DNA from: a virus
IMG/VR virus record: IMGVR_UViG_3300030117_005808
Location: 1 to 64,000 of that record
Length of the DNA stretch: 64,000 nucleotides
Direction: 5' to 3' (one strand)
Under the pieces are notes generated by a model. It made no database searches and was not told the DNA's origin. It worked only from the letters and a program-made list of their open reading frames with translations. Shown here piece by piece: positions 55,301-63,268 of the stretch. The stretch's first letter is position 1, and each line of letters opens with the position of its first letter. A program made the translations under genes and the position numbers.

Positions 55301-55919
55301 ACAAGGAGATATATTTGACGATTATGCTGGCAAAAGTATTAAGAGACAAGCTGAGTTAATGGAGAAATATGTTTTTCCACCTACTTTTGATTTTGTTCAA
55401 AATATTTCTGTGGACCCAATAGCTATGTATATTTTTGAATTCTCACATAAGTTTACACAAGATGATTTATCTCACATGTGGCAGAACCTATCGCCAAAAG
55501 TTGGCACCCAAGCAGAAAATGCCATGGCAACAGTCTCTCATCCGCTCTTAGCTAATCAGCTTTTAAACTTTGATTTTGCAGAAGCACAGGATGCTTTTGA
55601 AGAATCCCGTAAGCCAGCAAAGGCCGAGTTCCCAGAAAATCTCCAGTGGATGGTTTTTAAAGTTAAGCAAAGAGCAAAAACAAATTATTATGAACAGATT
55701 GCTAGCACTGAATCTGCCGTAATTCCATTTTACACTCAAAATTGGCCGTATGACTTCTTTTCTCTTATTGAGGTAGCTGAGATTGATGCTGAAGTTAATC
55801 TTAAGCCTACACAAAATAATTTAGATATGAAGACTCAACAACGCACCGCTGCTCAAGAAGCCCTGAATGAAGTGACAAGCAGGCAACAGCCGCTAGATAT
55901 CGGACCAGCGGAGGACTAA
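46362..55919 (+). CDS. giant baseplate/tail protein, 3185 aa, with LamG-like domain
   Basis: Residues about 195-390 form a laminin-G/concanavalin-like domain (GLTVEFWQGTEGN at the start, YDEFRYWKAERTEKEIQQNY at the end). Residues about 520-720 have YKSKGTEKAFRNLIRCYGIG, which resembles the K-G-T-x-x-A block of P2 gpI/T4 gp7-like wedge proteins. The remainder is repetitive beta-strand sequence without repeats I can define. The gene follows gp25- and gp6-like genes in the place where gp7 lies in T4, so it may be a much enlarged gp7 with binding domains (inference). The frame is intact over 9.5 kb. Confidence 0.75.
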   Translation: MSIKKLFDSNKTNDILVSTNLEEEVVKNVPELESADNVREQIERINRFIPQVDYSDPANFAVYGSAERYYRDSFHRIATQYPYDGSEEEITRYDNESNYLDLHILENEYPRTLGHVRFPSNNLGPNATANQFGQNTHAANITFFGGPNAIAGGMTTGSFHLQFTGSNYYDTDIYQTDGTLALDRVGSRESNLTYNLPSKGLTVEFWQGTEGNLIGGTGAFGRQARHALFDLWNGEASSSAQYGRLTVYASGSTTAFKGIYLNAYSGTVGIQELKLLDPAVAAQIPPQYVDTSSPTPGHLAFAFSSGSTLGLTVKTYINGVLTTTTGSSIALNEVTGALRGRIGALLTNPSGTSIGTDMDGYGTSIRSAYDEFRYWKAERTEKEIQQNYWTQVRGGTNNEIANAELGVYYKFNEGITGDATTDATVLDYSGRITNGTITNYGTDATSTLVRNAHPAPARSSLIVAAGAATSEFKDPIIYASHPDVVSALDRLVASGSVHDFENQASIKDSIPSWIIEEDETSGGEELGKLTQILGSYMDTLNLQIQSLPTLADNTYLSGSDKPTPFMKNLLSSRGLAVPEIFVDADLLQRFANRSDTESYTLDINDTKNLIYKNIYNNLTYLYKSKGTEKAFRNLIRCYGIGEDVIRFNAYASNQTFDIQETRQDRVIRKNYVDFNHPDRFDGVVYQRGNSIVPEADGISFFSASSPDAAFAQTAELEVIFPRKFEFANSQYFDTPFVTASLYGKASASADPASFDASFSNNPANAPWLVAYAVRTHQNSKDAYFVLDSNLFTNPLTSDIYSNIYDNQKWNLAIRVNSKAWPYAASSSVNGALDDQDISFIGYNVENGVVKNSFVLTTSSVSSNLGPSLPYRYFVGSQITNYTGAVDHRTDVLASSLRVYTTYLDDDVIKSHALDPENYGTRNPSRNFLFYNDSGPQLASVVGGIKNSIPESVSLALNWDYSQVTTTDPNGRFIVQDASSGSTGLTSRYPQENVLTNVNKQFAGRGQFGASAYSSTDVISKQFVQSAQQRLPEVVNTNDDVNVLSRDDELYPRDASISQTYYTFEKSMYGIVSQEMINMFSSIVEFNNLIGEVVHKYRGEYKSLRLLRELFFEKIQNNPDLDKFIDYYKWIDSSLNIFLQQFVPASADVSDEIRTVVEDYVLNRSKYQHKYPQLDYKGNARFGGDEAKLEGRVKGIRELEYNWQFGHAPTTNSQTEHSTWWKERAERNNTAFNTAALIDTAREDILNIIQLFNSASAPSLNDGTGASGVYEGSTYATRRFTRQYKLDAAIVPDIGGGYNYPRGHKPDAIYSIVYDRPVDVSGLTNEEAIQFEKQATFTLPSEELRPVTKQEKRRVSAINPNGVYSSNLGPQTPGGGSKLVAPFIAFSSSVSPAGGYGTQWQEYNRRPDVSKEELAGYHNDSYGDDYEVPMQGPFTNQHVGGNRHRHTDLNQGSDNLKTRAEAWLVAGAGNDGIFAPAKTAFANPPAPLNPTVPGSSPNYRRDQTAKRPVNIKNIKHRTGSLGTIAMGNYSASYEIVQTTGRTQNNSAFVKSEGIRDNFTISVAGADEVGYIDHVTDYAKPTRRRAAHVIVNRFSAPGGPETAGDSQGGPGLDFEAAEFSPYNNLNYRNTTVRDPLRTLLTDHTAFGGIESGSAVSALNYTDVTASYHKVNRNPLHRLEGYDNGQETAVTGTVFDNYFVQHMIPRSDFQYSWITASTDRFNAALGAANNIYGYFPYDGLARVSSSANGFRYEAAVNFASASEVGSGNPLGVQQATRQIRLITSALMQDASFVPTDFAGINSNVIEPISASEFTIGYPLDADPMNYYNYGPFGQVPAFGSAHRGGFITRINSNVAANFNAYFTMLMAHRGGNVGHPTWKQIRVGETQLARHYRKNNLYTNTYEPVIASSVADLSGTRQKISSTTESVILTQSVVTDRYFPVVFEVEARDDEQNSKVLKSSNFVIRTSFVNDTITFDDATIVNRLLDENVISNAARKSSYKQIIDDFSIYDSFLDEQKPILQINSLKYRETVFPPQLHAYTSKIRGRTNYENDFWRDSRTDRTAKGALKKAKNSQGTAVLQSAWSLDGLESNTNSNIATGLIGYPTGGINANNATGYKPGELQNLYTHFVRAPDGRDVNSELRNQLRTGALYSRKHLMPFTSSVVGMSGMRKQIGIEPFVYGGTSYLLLTSSIGAGEAFWDAGNLAGKYEGTSSIFVTTPAKPFYDDYDQYFADIKNKNRGKAILPEFRITEHLDFYENEGNNFLVENEKLFSFAGTPSGSSLPQNSSEADFFSIYTNSDFMKYFEVVREDGAKEGGILEPTAVKLRCRGIKKFIPYDGFYPAERTIQLANAFSASIAPTTGLTGDDAAKQVAFRSMLKPFFAPGIVYNTIKSGVAVDYPIMTGSFNRANLINSAANAGIRFCTTASAGIFSNSRAVSVTPSGDGSGFGTVSHNDGWDYRVPFEAVVDPAKYVYAKNIVDDEPSAYANIHSTASWATSLATNKYKYMMHNFLASSLDFFIKDGKPTEIISAPESEFKSVTPGQPYGLRIKMFKSYETGSQNPTSGDWGDFSVPQFVSGSLSNFTMYSRPSAFGPPVLAGSGSSTLAQQKYVVTGSREMTPARGRYLSHTPPYYDGESWIDLIYYPYKSFDTGSGGLLIENNQTKVVRIDELHNLALSEFNTGSAILQIEDYEGTRFGGEGTYVVRWRFDQEALRVDRPDLSSYHDIGKDIGPMGGPWANRWAMQLDASLNIFTKLRGAGSLASEAVSADLAGLGATGATEPQDDRWRIQTKFETPMLNFQHVKTADITVNGTLGSLTQYQKAVNSVIPRGMWHQFGRIPKPDEGVYLQVTDIPDDFINNHPSSSIVFDPAGHFDSRNSASEAIKALADVNAGANIRDIIAKDLNGYRIPQNLQIPASAFSVATDRPPAPTTPPPLSLVDICGFPTDPVKIGELPEAKTVYEAVVAVPFVEKEGEREFFKIMSPKQGDIFDDYAGKSIKRQAELMEKYVFPPTFDFVQNISVDPIAMYIFEFSHKFTQDDLSHMWQNLSPKVGTQAENAMATVSHPLLANQLLNFDFAEAQDAFEESRKPAKAEFPENLQWMVFKVKQRAKTNYYEQIASTESAVIPFYTQNWPYDFFSLIEVAEIDAEVNLKPTQNNLDMKTQQRTAAQEALNEVTSRQQPLDIGPAED

Positions 55920-55922
55920 TAG

Positions 55923-56963
55923 ATGAAGTTTTTTAACCCAAAAGAGGAAGTGTTAGATATAAAGATGACCCAATATGGTCGCCATTTGCTTTCAAAAGGA
56001 GAGTGGAGACCAGAGTTTTATGCATTTTTTGATGATAATGTTCTTTATGATTCGCAGTACGCTGGCACCACCGAAAATAAAAATAGCACCGAGGGTAGGA
56101 TTCAAAACGAAACTCCGTTGCTAAGAACTCAACATACTTTTACCGGCCGCGACGAGTATCTATTTGACGGGGCTAACGATATCGTTGATAGAGTTAGACT
56201 AAGCACTTATGAAAAACTTAATGTTATGCCGATGTCCCTTGGCACTTCTGATTATGAGTCAACAAAAACTCCCGCCTTTCGAGCACAATTTTTAGCGGGG
56301 GAGATAAAAAGTTTAGAATATAATCTTACGGGGAGTTCTAGAACGGTGTCAGGAGTCTCGTCAACAGCCCATCAACTACAAAAAATACCCCAGTTAGAGT
56401 TTGATATTGAATATAAAATACAAATAATCGATCCAGAGTTCCCAGACGAAGAAGTGGTTCAATTTGAGGTAGACCCAGCATTAACACCGGGCACAACATA
56501 TAGCGACGGAAAGCAGGTTGTTGTCGGCCCAGAACAGATAATATTTACTCTTGAAGAACTAAATGCACCATTTGATTTTAAAAACTATGATATAGAGGTT
56601 TTTGAAATAACAGATGAATTTGGTGAGAGTGGAGAGCGAATATTAAATCCACTTAATTTTGTTAAACCTCTTGAGATGGTTGAGAACAATATATTGATAG
56701 ATAAAAGAGATGCCGAAATAAAGGCTGGAAGAGTAGCAGGTTCTATACCTGAAACTGATCCAACTTTTGTTAGTTACTTTTTTGATATCAATGTGGACGA
56801 CGAGATATCTGAAACCATTCTATGCAAGTCAGTAAGCGAACTTAAAGCCAAAGGCAAAAGCCTATATACAGATATTGATATTAATTGTCCCGATCTCTCA
56901 ATTCCTGTGCGTCAAAATATTTACGGATCCGACGCACTTGACGAAGATTGTTCAGATTATTAA
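55923..56963 (+). CDS. phage structural protein of unknown function, 346 aa
   Basis: The N-terminus MKFFNPKEEVLDIKMTQYGR followed by HLLSKGEWRPEFYAFFDDN is a block I associate with tail or baseplate proteins of large marine phages, but its role is not known to me. The middle has FDIEYKIQIIDPEFPDEEV with beta-strand character. An acidic C-terminus ends DEDCSDY. It starts three bases after the giant protein gene, in a run of structural genes. No signal sequence is present. Confidence 0.65.
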   Translation: MKFFNPKEEVLDIKMTQYGRHLLSKGEWRPEFYAFFDDNVLYDSQYAGTTENKNSTEGRIQNETPLLRTQHTFTGRDEYLFDGANDIVDRVRLSTYEKLNVMPMSLGTSDYESTKTPAFRAQFLAGEIKSLEYNLTGSSRTVSGVSSTAHQLQKIPQLEFDIEYKIQIIDPEFPDEEVVQFEVDPALTPGTTYSDGKQVVVGPEQIIFTLEELNAPFDFKNYDIEVFEITDEFGESGERILNPLNFVKPLEMVENNILIDKRDAEIKAGRVAGSIPETDPTFVSYFFDINVDDEISETILCKSVSELKAKGKSLYTDIDINCPDLSIPVRQNIYGSDALDEDCSDY

Positions 56964-56997
56964 TGGAAAACTACTTAGATATGTGAGGTTCTAGTTT

Positions 56998-59900
56998 ATG
57001 CGAATACAAGTCGATTTTCCAAGTATTTTTAATACGGCGCTTCCAAAAGTTTATATTAAAAGGGTGTCGTTGATGCCTACTGTTGAGGTAGGTAATAGAA
57101 ATGGGGTGTCCTATGATCTAGAGGCTAACGATGGCCTCCGGACCAACAAATATGGAAAGAAAAAACCAAAAAGAACTTCTCCAAGATTTAACGCATCCGG
57201 CGAAAAAGGTAAAGCCCTAGAGGTAAAAACCGAGGTTACTATAAAAGAACGCATAAAAGAAGATGGTGACACAACTTGGTATGGCAATGACGAGTTTAGG
57301 AAGTTTTTAAAACTAAAAGTTGTGTTAGCAAAAAATAGAGGCGCCATAGAAGACCTTGAAGACGGCCGCTTTACACCTAGATTCTTGAGACGCCTCAAGG
57401 CGCGGAACTTTGTGATGGAAAAAATCATCACATTAAGAAAAGATAATACATCAATATTAAAACAAAAAATTGAAATAATAGATGGTAGAGAAGTTTATTG
57501 TACGACGTATGAAGTAAGTTTTGTCATTCCTAATTACAGGCCCCGGAACATGTCAGTTTTTGCTGCGACTTTTGTTGATCTTAGAGAATATTACTCATAT
57601 AAATCACCGGGCACAAAATCTTCTCGACGTTTTTTGCAAGGCACTGCTGTGTCGCAAAAAATAATCAAAGCTGGCGATGTGATAACGGACGCAAACATTT
57701 ATTTACTTCCTAACAATAAGCTTTGGGCCGGCCCTATACACTATCATGAAGGCACTGGGTACATGGCCGGCGCATTTCATTCGGCCAAACCTCACAGCAC
57801 TCTTCAGCAGAGAAAAGTTCCTAATTTGGTCATCCGAGATTTTAGAATACTTGACACGGTGAGGAAGGCAAACTTTTTGCTACGTCCTGAAAGAAAAACT
57901 AGAAACAAAAAACTCGAAAATAAAAGGGCACAAGGAAATAGAAATATTACAAAAAATCTATACATATCTGAGCCCGACTATGCATTTGATGAAAAAAACG
58001 AACTTAGATTTATTTTTCATCTTGATATGCATAAATTAATAGCAGAAAAGTCCCAGTTTGGGGCTTTGTTTCGTCAAGCCGACGCAGCCGCGCAAAAACA
58101 AATTATGACGGACACAAAAATAAAAAACTTAGTTATTTTACGACGACGCGTAAGAGAGGGGTTATCTGATAAAGATATTATCATTGTTGATAACGCTGAT
58201 CAAGATGAGACTGTGGCACAAAGCAGCGATGGTAAACGAAACCGGTTGAGGCCGCGAAGAACCACAAGACCCCTAAATCCTCAGTTGGTAGACTCAGAAA
58301 AAATATTAGTTGGCGGAATAAGAGAGGTAAAACTGGATGTTCCCGGCGCCGTAGGCATTAGAACTTTTACAGTTTCTGATTTTGGAATGTCAAGCAAAAC
58401 TGACGGTATATTTTCATATAGTGTCGATTTTGATATACAAGATGGTACAATAACGTTTGTAAATGACCAGAAGAAAAAATTATCACAAGCTATTAATGCT
58501 TTGACAGAATATTATGATGTTGCGAAAAGGCCTGAAAATACAAATATCGCAACTGGCCTATTTACTGATGAATTTATTAAAATGATGGAAGAGCAGTATA
58601 GTATACCAGAGTTTGCATCAGTTAACATACCTAACCGCCGCCGGCGGCGCCGCATAGTTCAGTCGAGTATCGCAAAGGCGCCATGGCTAAATGCAATAGC
58701 AGTTTATACTGATGTTATGAAAAACTTAACAAATGTTCAAACAAATGACATAACACGCGCAGCTTTTCTCCTACATAGCTTAGTGGAGCCATCAAGCGGC
58801 ACAGTGGGAGGGATTGAAATACTGATGTCAACGTTGCAGGCCACTCAAAGCAAGATATCTACATCCGTTATAGGCGGAAAAAATAGATCTGGTTCTCCAA
58901 CACCTAACACAAATATGCAAATGGAGGACGAGGTTGATTACAATGCCAAAACTCCTGCCTTCAAAGGCAAAGCACCAAAATCAGAAATTCGACTTAAAAA
59001 GCATTTTAAAACAGTTCACGACAGTAACATACAAAATTCTGTTGGATACGATTTTCTCAACTTACGTCGTTCAAAAAACTTAGGTTTAAGAGTGCTCACT
59101 ACTGAGCAGTTATCTCAAAGATTGTCATTAGAAAATCAGAAGTATTATAGTAGAAATATAACTGACGAGGCACCGGACGATGTAGCCGACAATACCACTC
59201 CAGAAGATTTTACTAGATTCATTAATTTAGAGGATGCATATTATTCATATTTGACGCCTGCTAGGGTATTATATGGAAATAAAAGGCTTAAACTAATTAA
59301 TCGCGGCCGTCGCTTGTGGAATGTAAAACAATATCAGTCATTTATTTCGAACATAGAAAATTCAACACGAACAAGAGGCGGTCTTGCGTCCAAGGGTGGC
59401 CCTGCCGGCAGAACTCCAAGAACAAGCCCATACATGCCGTCATTCCCAGTATTAGATTACGGTTCAGACTATGATAGAGGAAGAGCAAAAGTACGCGCCG
59501 AACAATATGAAGTAAATTCTATTAATAGTGTTGTGGTAGCGAAGTATGGTGTTTCAATGTCTACAAAAAAAACCGAGAAACAGTTTGTTAGGTCAGAAAA
59601 CAAACTAAATGGCATTGATTTGGAGGAGGCTGGAATCCTGACATCAAATCAATATCTGGGCGAAAGTTCTACTTTTGTATCAGGTGGGTTGAATGTTTTG
59701 GAAAATGTCTTAGAGAAAATTGACGATTCGCAGCAAAAAGATTTTTCTTCAGTTTCAAATATATTTATTGGCGCCTCAAGAAAAGCGAAAAAGGATAAGC
59801 TTGCTGCAAAATCAAGCCTTACAATTAAATCTTTTAGGCCCTCAGATGAAAATAACGTTATGGATCAAGAACTAGAAAAATACAATGATATGGAAAACCC

Positions 59901-60768
59901 AAACAGCAAAAAACAAAGGTTTATTTCTAGAATTCCAAATCAGATAAAATCTATTTTCTTAGGAGATGATCCAAGAGTTAATAAGAATTGGTTTACTTTT
60001 TTAGAGGACAAAGGTCTTGATGTATCCAGTTCCTCTAGATATACGGGATTATATTATTTTAACTACAACCATATAAACCAAATAGAAGTGTTAGTTGGTT
60101 TTAAAGAGGACAGGGATGGAAACGCACAAGTTTCTTCCCCATTATATAGGCTTATGACGAGAGAGGAATTTGATAAGATATCAAATTCAAATAGGCCGTA
60201 TGTGTGCCGCATGCGTACCGCCAAGGTACCCTTTTTCAGCAAAAGTAGGAAACTTAATTTGCCAGAATACAATGAAACTTTTATTGTAGTGTCTAGAGCA
60301 AGTCAAGAAGATTTAACCGCTGATGCAGAGATGATAGAACTGCAAGACGAAGCAGCAGAAGATTTTGATTTTGAAACAGAGCAAGAGTCTATATTTGTAA
60401 GCCGCTTAACGGAATATGAAGACCTGAATACAACTGGTAGGAGAATACTTCGTAGGCTTATTCGAAGAAACACACGTTTAGGAGGATTAATGCCAGAGTT
60501 TACATCTACGGCTTTTGTGCAACAACCAGAACGCATTTCAAGAACCGGAGCAACGTTTGGGGTTGACACAGAACAACAACGTGGTCAGAACGTGTCTAAC
60601 GTCACTAGCGAGGCTATTACAACCAGCCGACGCGTCCGGACCCCACGGGCCGCTCCCACTCAGGCACAAGCCCAGACAACAACAGCCGCAAGGAGAACTA
60701 GCACAATGCCTCCACGCCCACGCGTTACAACTTCGACGCCTTCTGGCGGCGGGGGAGGAGGCTACTAA
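56998..60768 (+). CDS. large virion protein with Gly-rich C-terminal tail, 1256 aa
   Basis: One frame of 3.8 kb without a recognised domain. Basic and Arg-rich stretches occur (NRRRRRRIVQSS around residue 550), and a low-complexity Thr/Arg/Ala-rich region starts at about 1200 (TRAAPTQAQAQTTT), ending in GGGGGGY. The tail matches the end of the gp25-like protein in character. GAGG at 56985-56988 serves the ATG. It may be a wedge or tail fibre partner; the evidence is positional. Confidence 0.65.
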   Translation: MRIQVDFPSIFNTALPKVYIKRVSLMPTVEVGNRNGVSYDLEANDGLRTNKYGKKKPKRTSPRFNASGEKGKALEVKTEVTIKERIKEDGDTTWYGNDEFRKFLKLKVVLAKNRGAIEDLEDGRFTPRFLRRLKARNFVMEKIITLRKDNTSILKQKIEIIDGREVYCTTYEVSFVIPNYRPRNMSVFAATFVDLREYYSYKSPGTKSSRRFLQGTAVSQKIIKAGDVITDANIYLLPNNKLWAGPIHYHEGTGYMAGAFHSAKPHSTLQQRKVPNLVIRDFRILDTVRKANFLLRPERKTRNKKLENKRAQGNRNITKNLYISEPDYAFDEKNELRFIFHLDMHKLIAEKSQFGALFRQADAAAQKQIMTDTKIKNLVILRRRVREGLSDKDIIIVDNADQDETVAQSSDGKRNRLRPRRTTRPLNPQLVDSEKILVGGIREVKLDVPGAVGIRTFTVSDFGMSSKTDGIFSYSVDFDIQDGTITFVNDQKKKLSQAINALTEYYDVAKRPENTNIATGLFTDEFIKMMEEQYSIPEFASVNIPNRRRRRRIVQSSIAKAPWLNAIAVYTDVMKNLTNVQTNDITRAAFLLHSLVEPSSGTVGGIEILMSTLQATQSKISTSVIGGKNRSGSPTPNTNMQMEDEVDYNAKTPAFKGKAPKSEIRLKKHFKTVHDSNIQNSVGYDFLNLRRSKNLGLRVLTTEQLSQRLSLENQKYYSRNITDEAPDDVADNTTPEDFTRFINLEDAYYSYLTPARVLYGNKRLKLINRGRRLWNVKQYQSFISNIENSTRTRGGLASKGGPAGRTPRTSPYMPSFPVLDYGSDYDRGRAKVRAEQYEVNSINSVVVAKYGVSMSTKKTEKQFVRSENKLNGIDLEEAGILTSNQYLGESSTFVSGGLNVLENVLEKIDDSQQKDFSSVSNIFIGASRKAKKDKLAAKSSLTIKSFRPSDENNVMDQELEKYNDMENPNSKKQRFISRIPNQIKSIFLGDDPRVNKNWFTFLEDKGLDVSSSSRYTGLYYFNYNHINQIEVLVGFKEDRDGNAQVSSPLYRLMTREEFDKISNSNRPYVCRMRTAKVPFFSKSRKLNLPEYNETFIVVSRASQEDLTADAEMIELQDEAAEDFDFETEQESIFVSRLTEYEDLNTTGRRILRRLIRRNTRLGGLMPEFTSTAFVQQPERISRTGATFGVDTEQQRGQNVSNVTSEAITTSRRVRTPRAAPTQAQAQTTTAARRTSTMPPRPRVTTSTPSGGGGGGY

Positions 60769-63209
60769 TGGCCAAAAAAACTACAAGATTAGCAAATCCA
60801 AGTGTTATGAATGCTCAAGATAGGTTTCGCCTGTTGTTTGGCAGGTGGACACAAAACACAGACGGAATAAGCTTTTCAGTTTTAGAAAATGATAACACGG
60901 TTCAGCTTGATAAAATATTTGATCCCGTCCCACTAGAACCAGATCTTGCTACCGGTAATGTGTCGTTAACTGATGGCACGGAAAGTTTTACGGACGCTAT
61001 AACAAGTACAAGTGACGAGAACACATCTCTCTTCCGTCCCACTGAAGAGATAGAGAGGCCACTCGGCTCGGTAAGCGATAGAACAGGAAACCCAATCCCA
61101 TTTAATCCATATCCAACATTAGTGCCTACACATGTGCAAACAGTAAGATTGTTAGATACTAGGGATAAGAACACCACTACTCATCAATCTTGGGTGGATA
61201 TTGTTAACAATTTGTTTGATCCCACCATAGTGTACGAAGATTATGTAACTTCTTTCGATGCGCCTGCTACAAAAGAGGAAATGCTAAACATAGAAGGTAG
61301 TCCTGTATCTGCACCAGCTACAATTGATTATGTATACAATTTTAGCGACATTCCTTATGAGAGGGTCGCGGCTAATGTCACAAACCATGTTGTCTTGCCG
61401 AACTTATACTCTATGCTAGATGAAAGCACAAAAATAGGGACAACACCAGTAACAGATGATACAGATATTAATGTTCTTAGATCCCCTACTGCTAGGCAAC
61501 TAAGGCGAAACATTAGAAATAGAAATCAAAGATTGGGCCTTCAAAACAAAATAGTGCCCATTGAAAATATGCCATTATTAGCTGACTATGAGGGCAGTAA
61601 GTATTTATTTCAAATGTATGTGAATATGAATATACCACTTGATAAGAATAAGAAATTTGCTGAGGTGATGAAAGACAGTACGATGGGGATCGCTTTAACA
61701 AGAGATGTTGAAGGGGTGCCAGATGTCGCATCACAGCTAAAATCTGAACCTTTTGTTTTTTCTACGCAAGTCATAGCAAAACGATCTGGAGTAGAGGAGA
61801 CTAACATCTCCGAAATACAAGTTAAAACATTAAATCTTTTAGATTGGACCCTAATAGATGCTCCCTCGTATGTCACCGAAACAGACACCCTGTATGAAGC
61901 TCCTTTTACTTTCAGCTTTGTCGGCGCCGACGCAGGATCATTCCAAGAGTTAGGCAATTTTAATTCTGTTTCTACTGCGATTGCAAATAACGATGCTTTT
62001 GCACTAGCATTAGAAAATTGCTACGATGGGCTAAAAGATCTTGCGGACAACAATCGACGAACATTCCAAGACTTGATAGGCGGCAAAGAGGCATATTCTG
62101 AAATGCTCATGTACAAGGTGGAAAAGAGGCTAGGACCAGTCCAGCCAGTTTTGCAAGATCCAATACAAACATTTCATTTTATGAACTCTGCTGAAGTCGA
62201 AGAATTTTTATCAAATGAAAATCAATTTAAGTTTGTTGATACACAGGTTAAGTATGGCACCGAATACATCTACACGGTGACCGGATACAGAGCAGTCATT
62301 GGAACTCGCTACCAGTATGGTAACCCAACCACAGTCTCGGACTCGTTTGAGAATCCAAATAATCGCACTGCGTCGGTACCCGTATTTACCACCCCGATGA
62401 TTAAGTTAGTAGAAGTGCCTCTTCTTTCTTCAACAGGTAGAATACTTGACAACCCACCTCTAAAACCAGAGGTAAGATTTTTTCCAGTTGTTGGCGATAG
62501 AAGTAGTATAAAAATGTTTTTCACCACATCCACAGGGATGAAAGATGTTGAGCCTATAGCGTTCTCTCAAGAAGAAGCTAGCGAGCACGCACAAATTGCC
62601 ATTAATCAAAACAGGAACGATGGTAAACTAACATTTAAAACCGATGACTCAGCCTCAGCTTTTGAGATATATAGAATATCGGAGCCTCCAGTCACTATTG
62701 ATGATTTTGCGGAACAGTTGTTTGCAACAGTCTTAACCAGTTCTCCAACTAGTGTTCCCCTGAATGGCTCATCAGCCACAGCTTTAGTATCACAAATTCC
62801 AAATCAAAAGTATTATTATGTATTCCGAACGGTGGACACGCACGGCCACAAATCAAATCCAAGTGCAGTTTTTGAAATAGAACTATATAATGATGGAGGG
62901 GCAGGATATCCAATCATAAGACATTATGATATGGCTTCACCTGATCCCACTACAACCACTAAATCAGCAAGGAAAATAATACAGATTATTCCAAGAATAT
63001 CTCAAGTATATTTAAATGAGGCAGCATCTGGCTTGTTAAATGAAGACGGTCAAACACAGCCCGCCGGCGGAAATAGGAATATTCAACTTGGAACCGAGGA
63101 CGAGCCTTTATTTGGCAAAAAATTTAAGGTGCGGATAACATCTAGATCAACCGGAAAAAAACTTGATTTAAATATTGATTTTAAGACAAAACAACTCAAG
63201 AGTTCATAG
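60768..63209 (+). CDS. large virion protein with FN3-like segments, 813 aa
   Basis: Residues about 480-520 (FVDTQVKYGTEYIYTVTGYR) and about 680-700 (IPNQKYYYVFRTVDTHGHKS) read like the F/G strands of fibronectin type III domains, which are common in phage tail proteins. An Arg-rich helix RQLRRNIRNRNQRLGLQN lies near 245. The gene starts at the stop codon of the previous one (TAATG). The following 59 bases hold no terminator that I can see. The exact role is unknown. Confidence 0.62.
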   Translation: MAKKTTRLANPSVMNAQDRFRLLFGRWTQNTDGISFSVLENDNTVQLDKIFDPVPLEPDLATGNVSLTDGTESFTDAITSTSDENTSLFRPTEEIERPLGSVSDRTGNPIPFNPYPTLVPTHVQTVRLLDTRDKNTTTHQSWVDIVNNLFDPTIVYEDYVTSFDAPATKEEMLNIEGSPVSAPATIDYVYNFSDIPYERVAANVTNHVVLPNLYSMLDESTKIGTTPVTDDTDINVLRSPTARQLRRNIRNRNQRLGLQNKIVPIENMPLLADYEGSKYLFQMYVNMNIPLDKNKKFAEVMKDSTMGIALTRDVEGVPDVASQLKSEPFVFSTQVIAKRSGVEETNISEIQVKTLNLLDWTLIDAPSYVTETDTLYEAPFTFSFVGADAGSFQELGNFNSVSTAIANNDAFALALENCYDGLKDLADNNRRTFQDLIGGKEAYSEMLMYKVEKRLGPVQPVLQDPIQTFHFMNSAEVEEFLSNENQFKFVDTQVKYGTEYIYTVTGYRAVIGTRYQYGNPTTVSDSFENPNNRTASVPVFTTPMIKLVEVPLLSSTGRILDNPPLKPEVRFFPVVGDRSSIKMFFTTSTGMKDVEPIAFSQEEASEHAQIAINQNRNDGKLTFKTDDSASAFEIYRISEPPVTIDDFAEQLFATVLTSSPTSVPLNGSSATALVSQIPNQKYYYVFRTVDTHGHKSNPSAVFEIELYNDGGAGYPIIRHYDMASPDPTTTTKSARKIIQIIPRISQVYLNEAASGLLNEDGQTQPAGGNRNIQLGTEDEPLFGKKFKVRITSRSTGKKLDLNIDFKTKQLKSS

Positions 63210-63268
63210 AATAAGACAAAACCTTTTTAATATACTATTTATTATGATGCCTTTAGGAGAGGAAACGA
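63210..63268 (+). other. intergenic gap (59 bases) before the last gene
   Basis: This is one of the few gaps over 50 bases. It is AT-rich (TTTTTAATATACTATTTATTA) and ends in a purine-rich ribosome binding site (AGGAGAGGAA). I see no GC-rich hairpin and no exact match to the T4 late box TATAAATA. It could hold a weak late promoter, but nothing decisive is visible. Confidence 0.3.
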
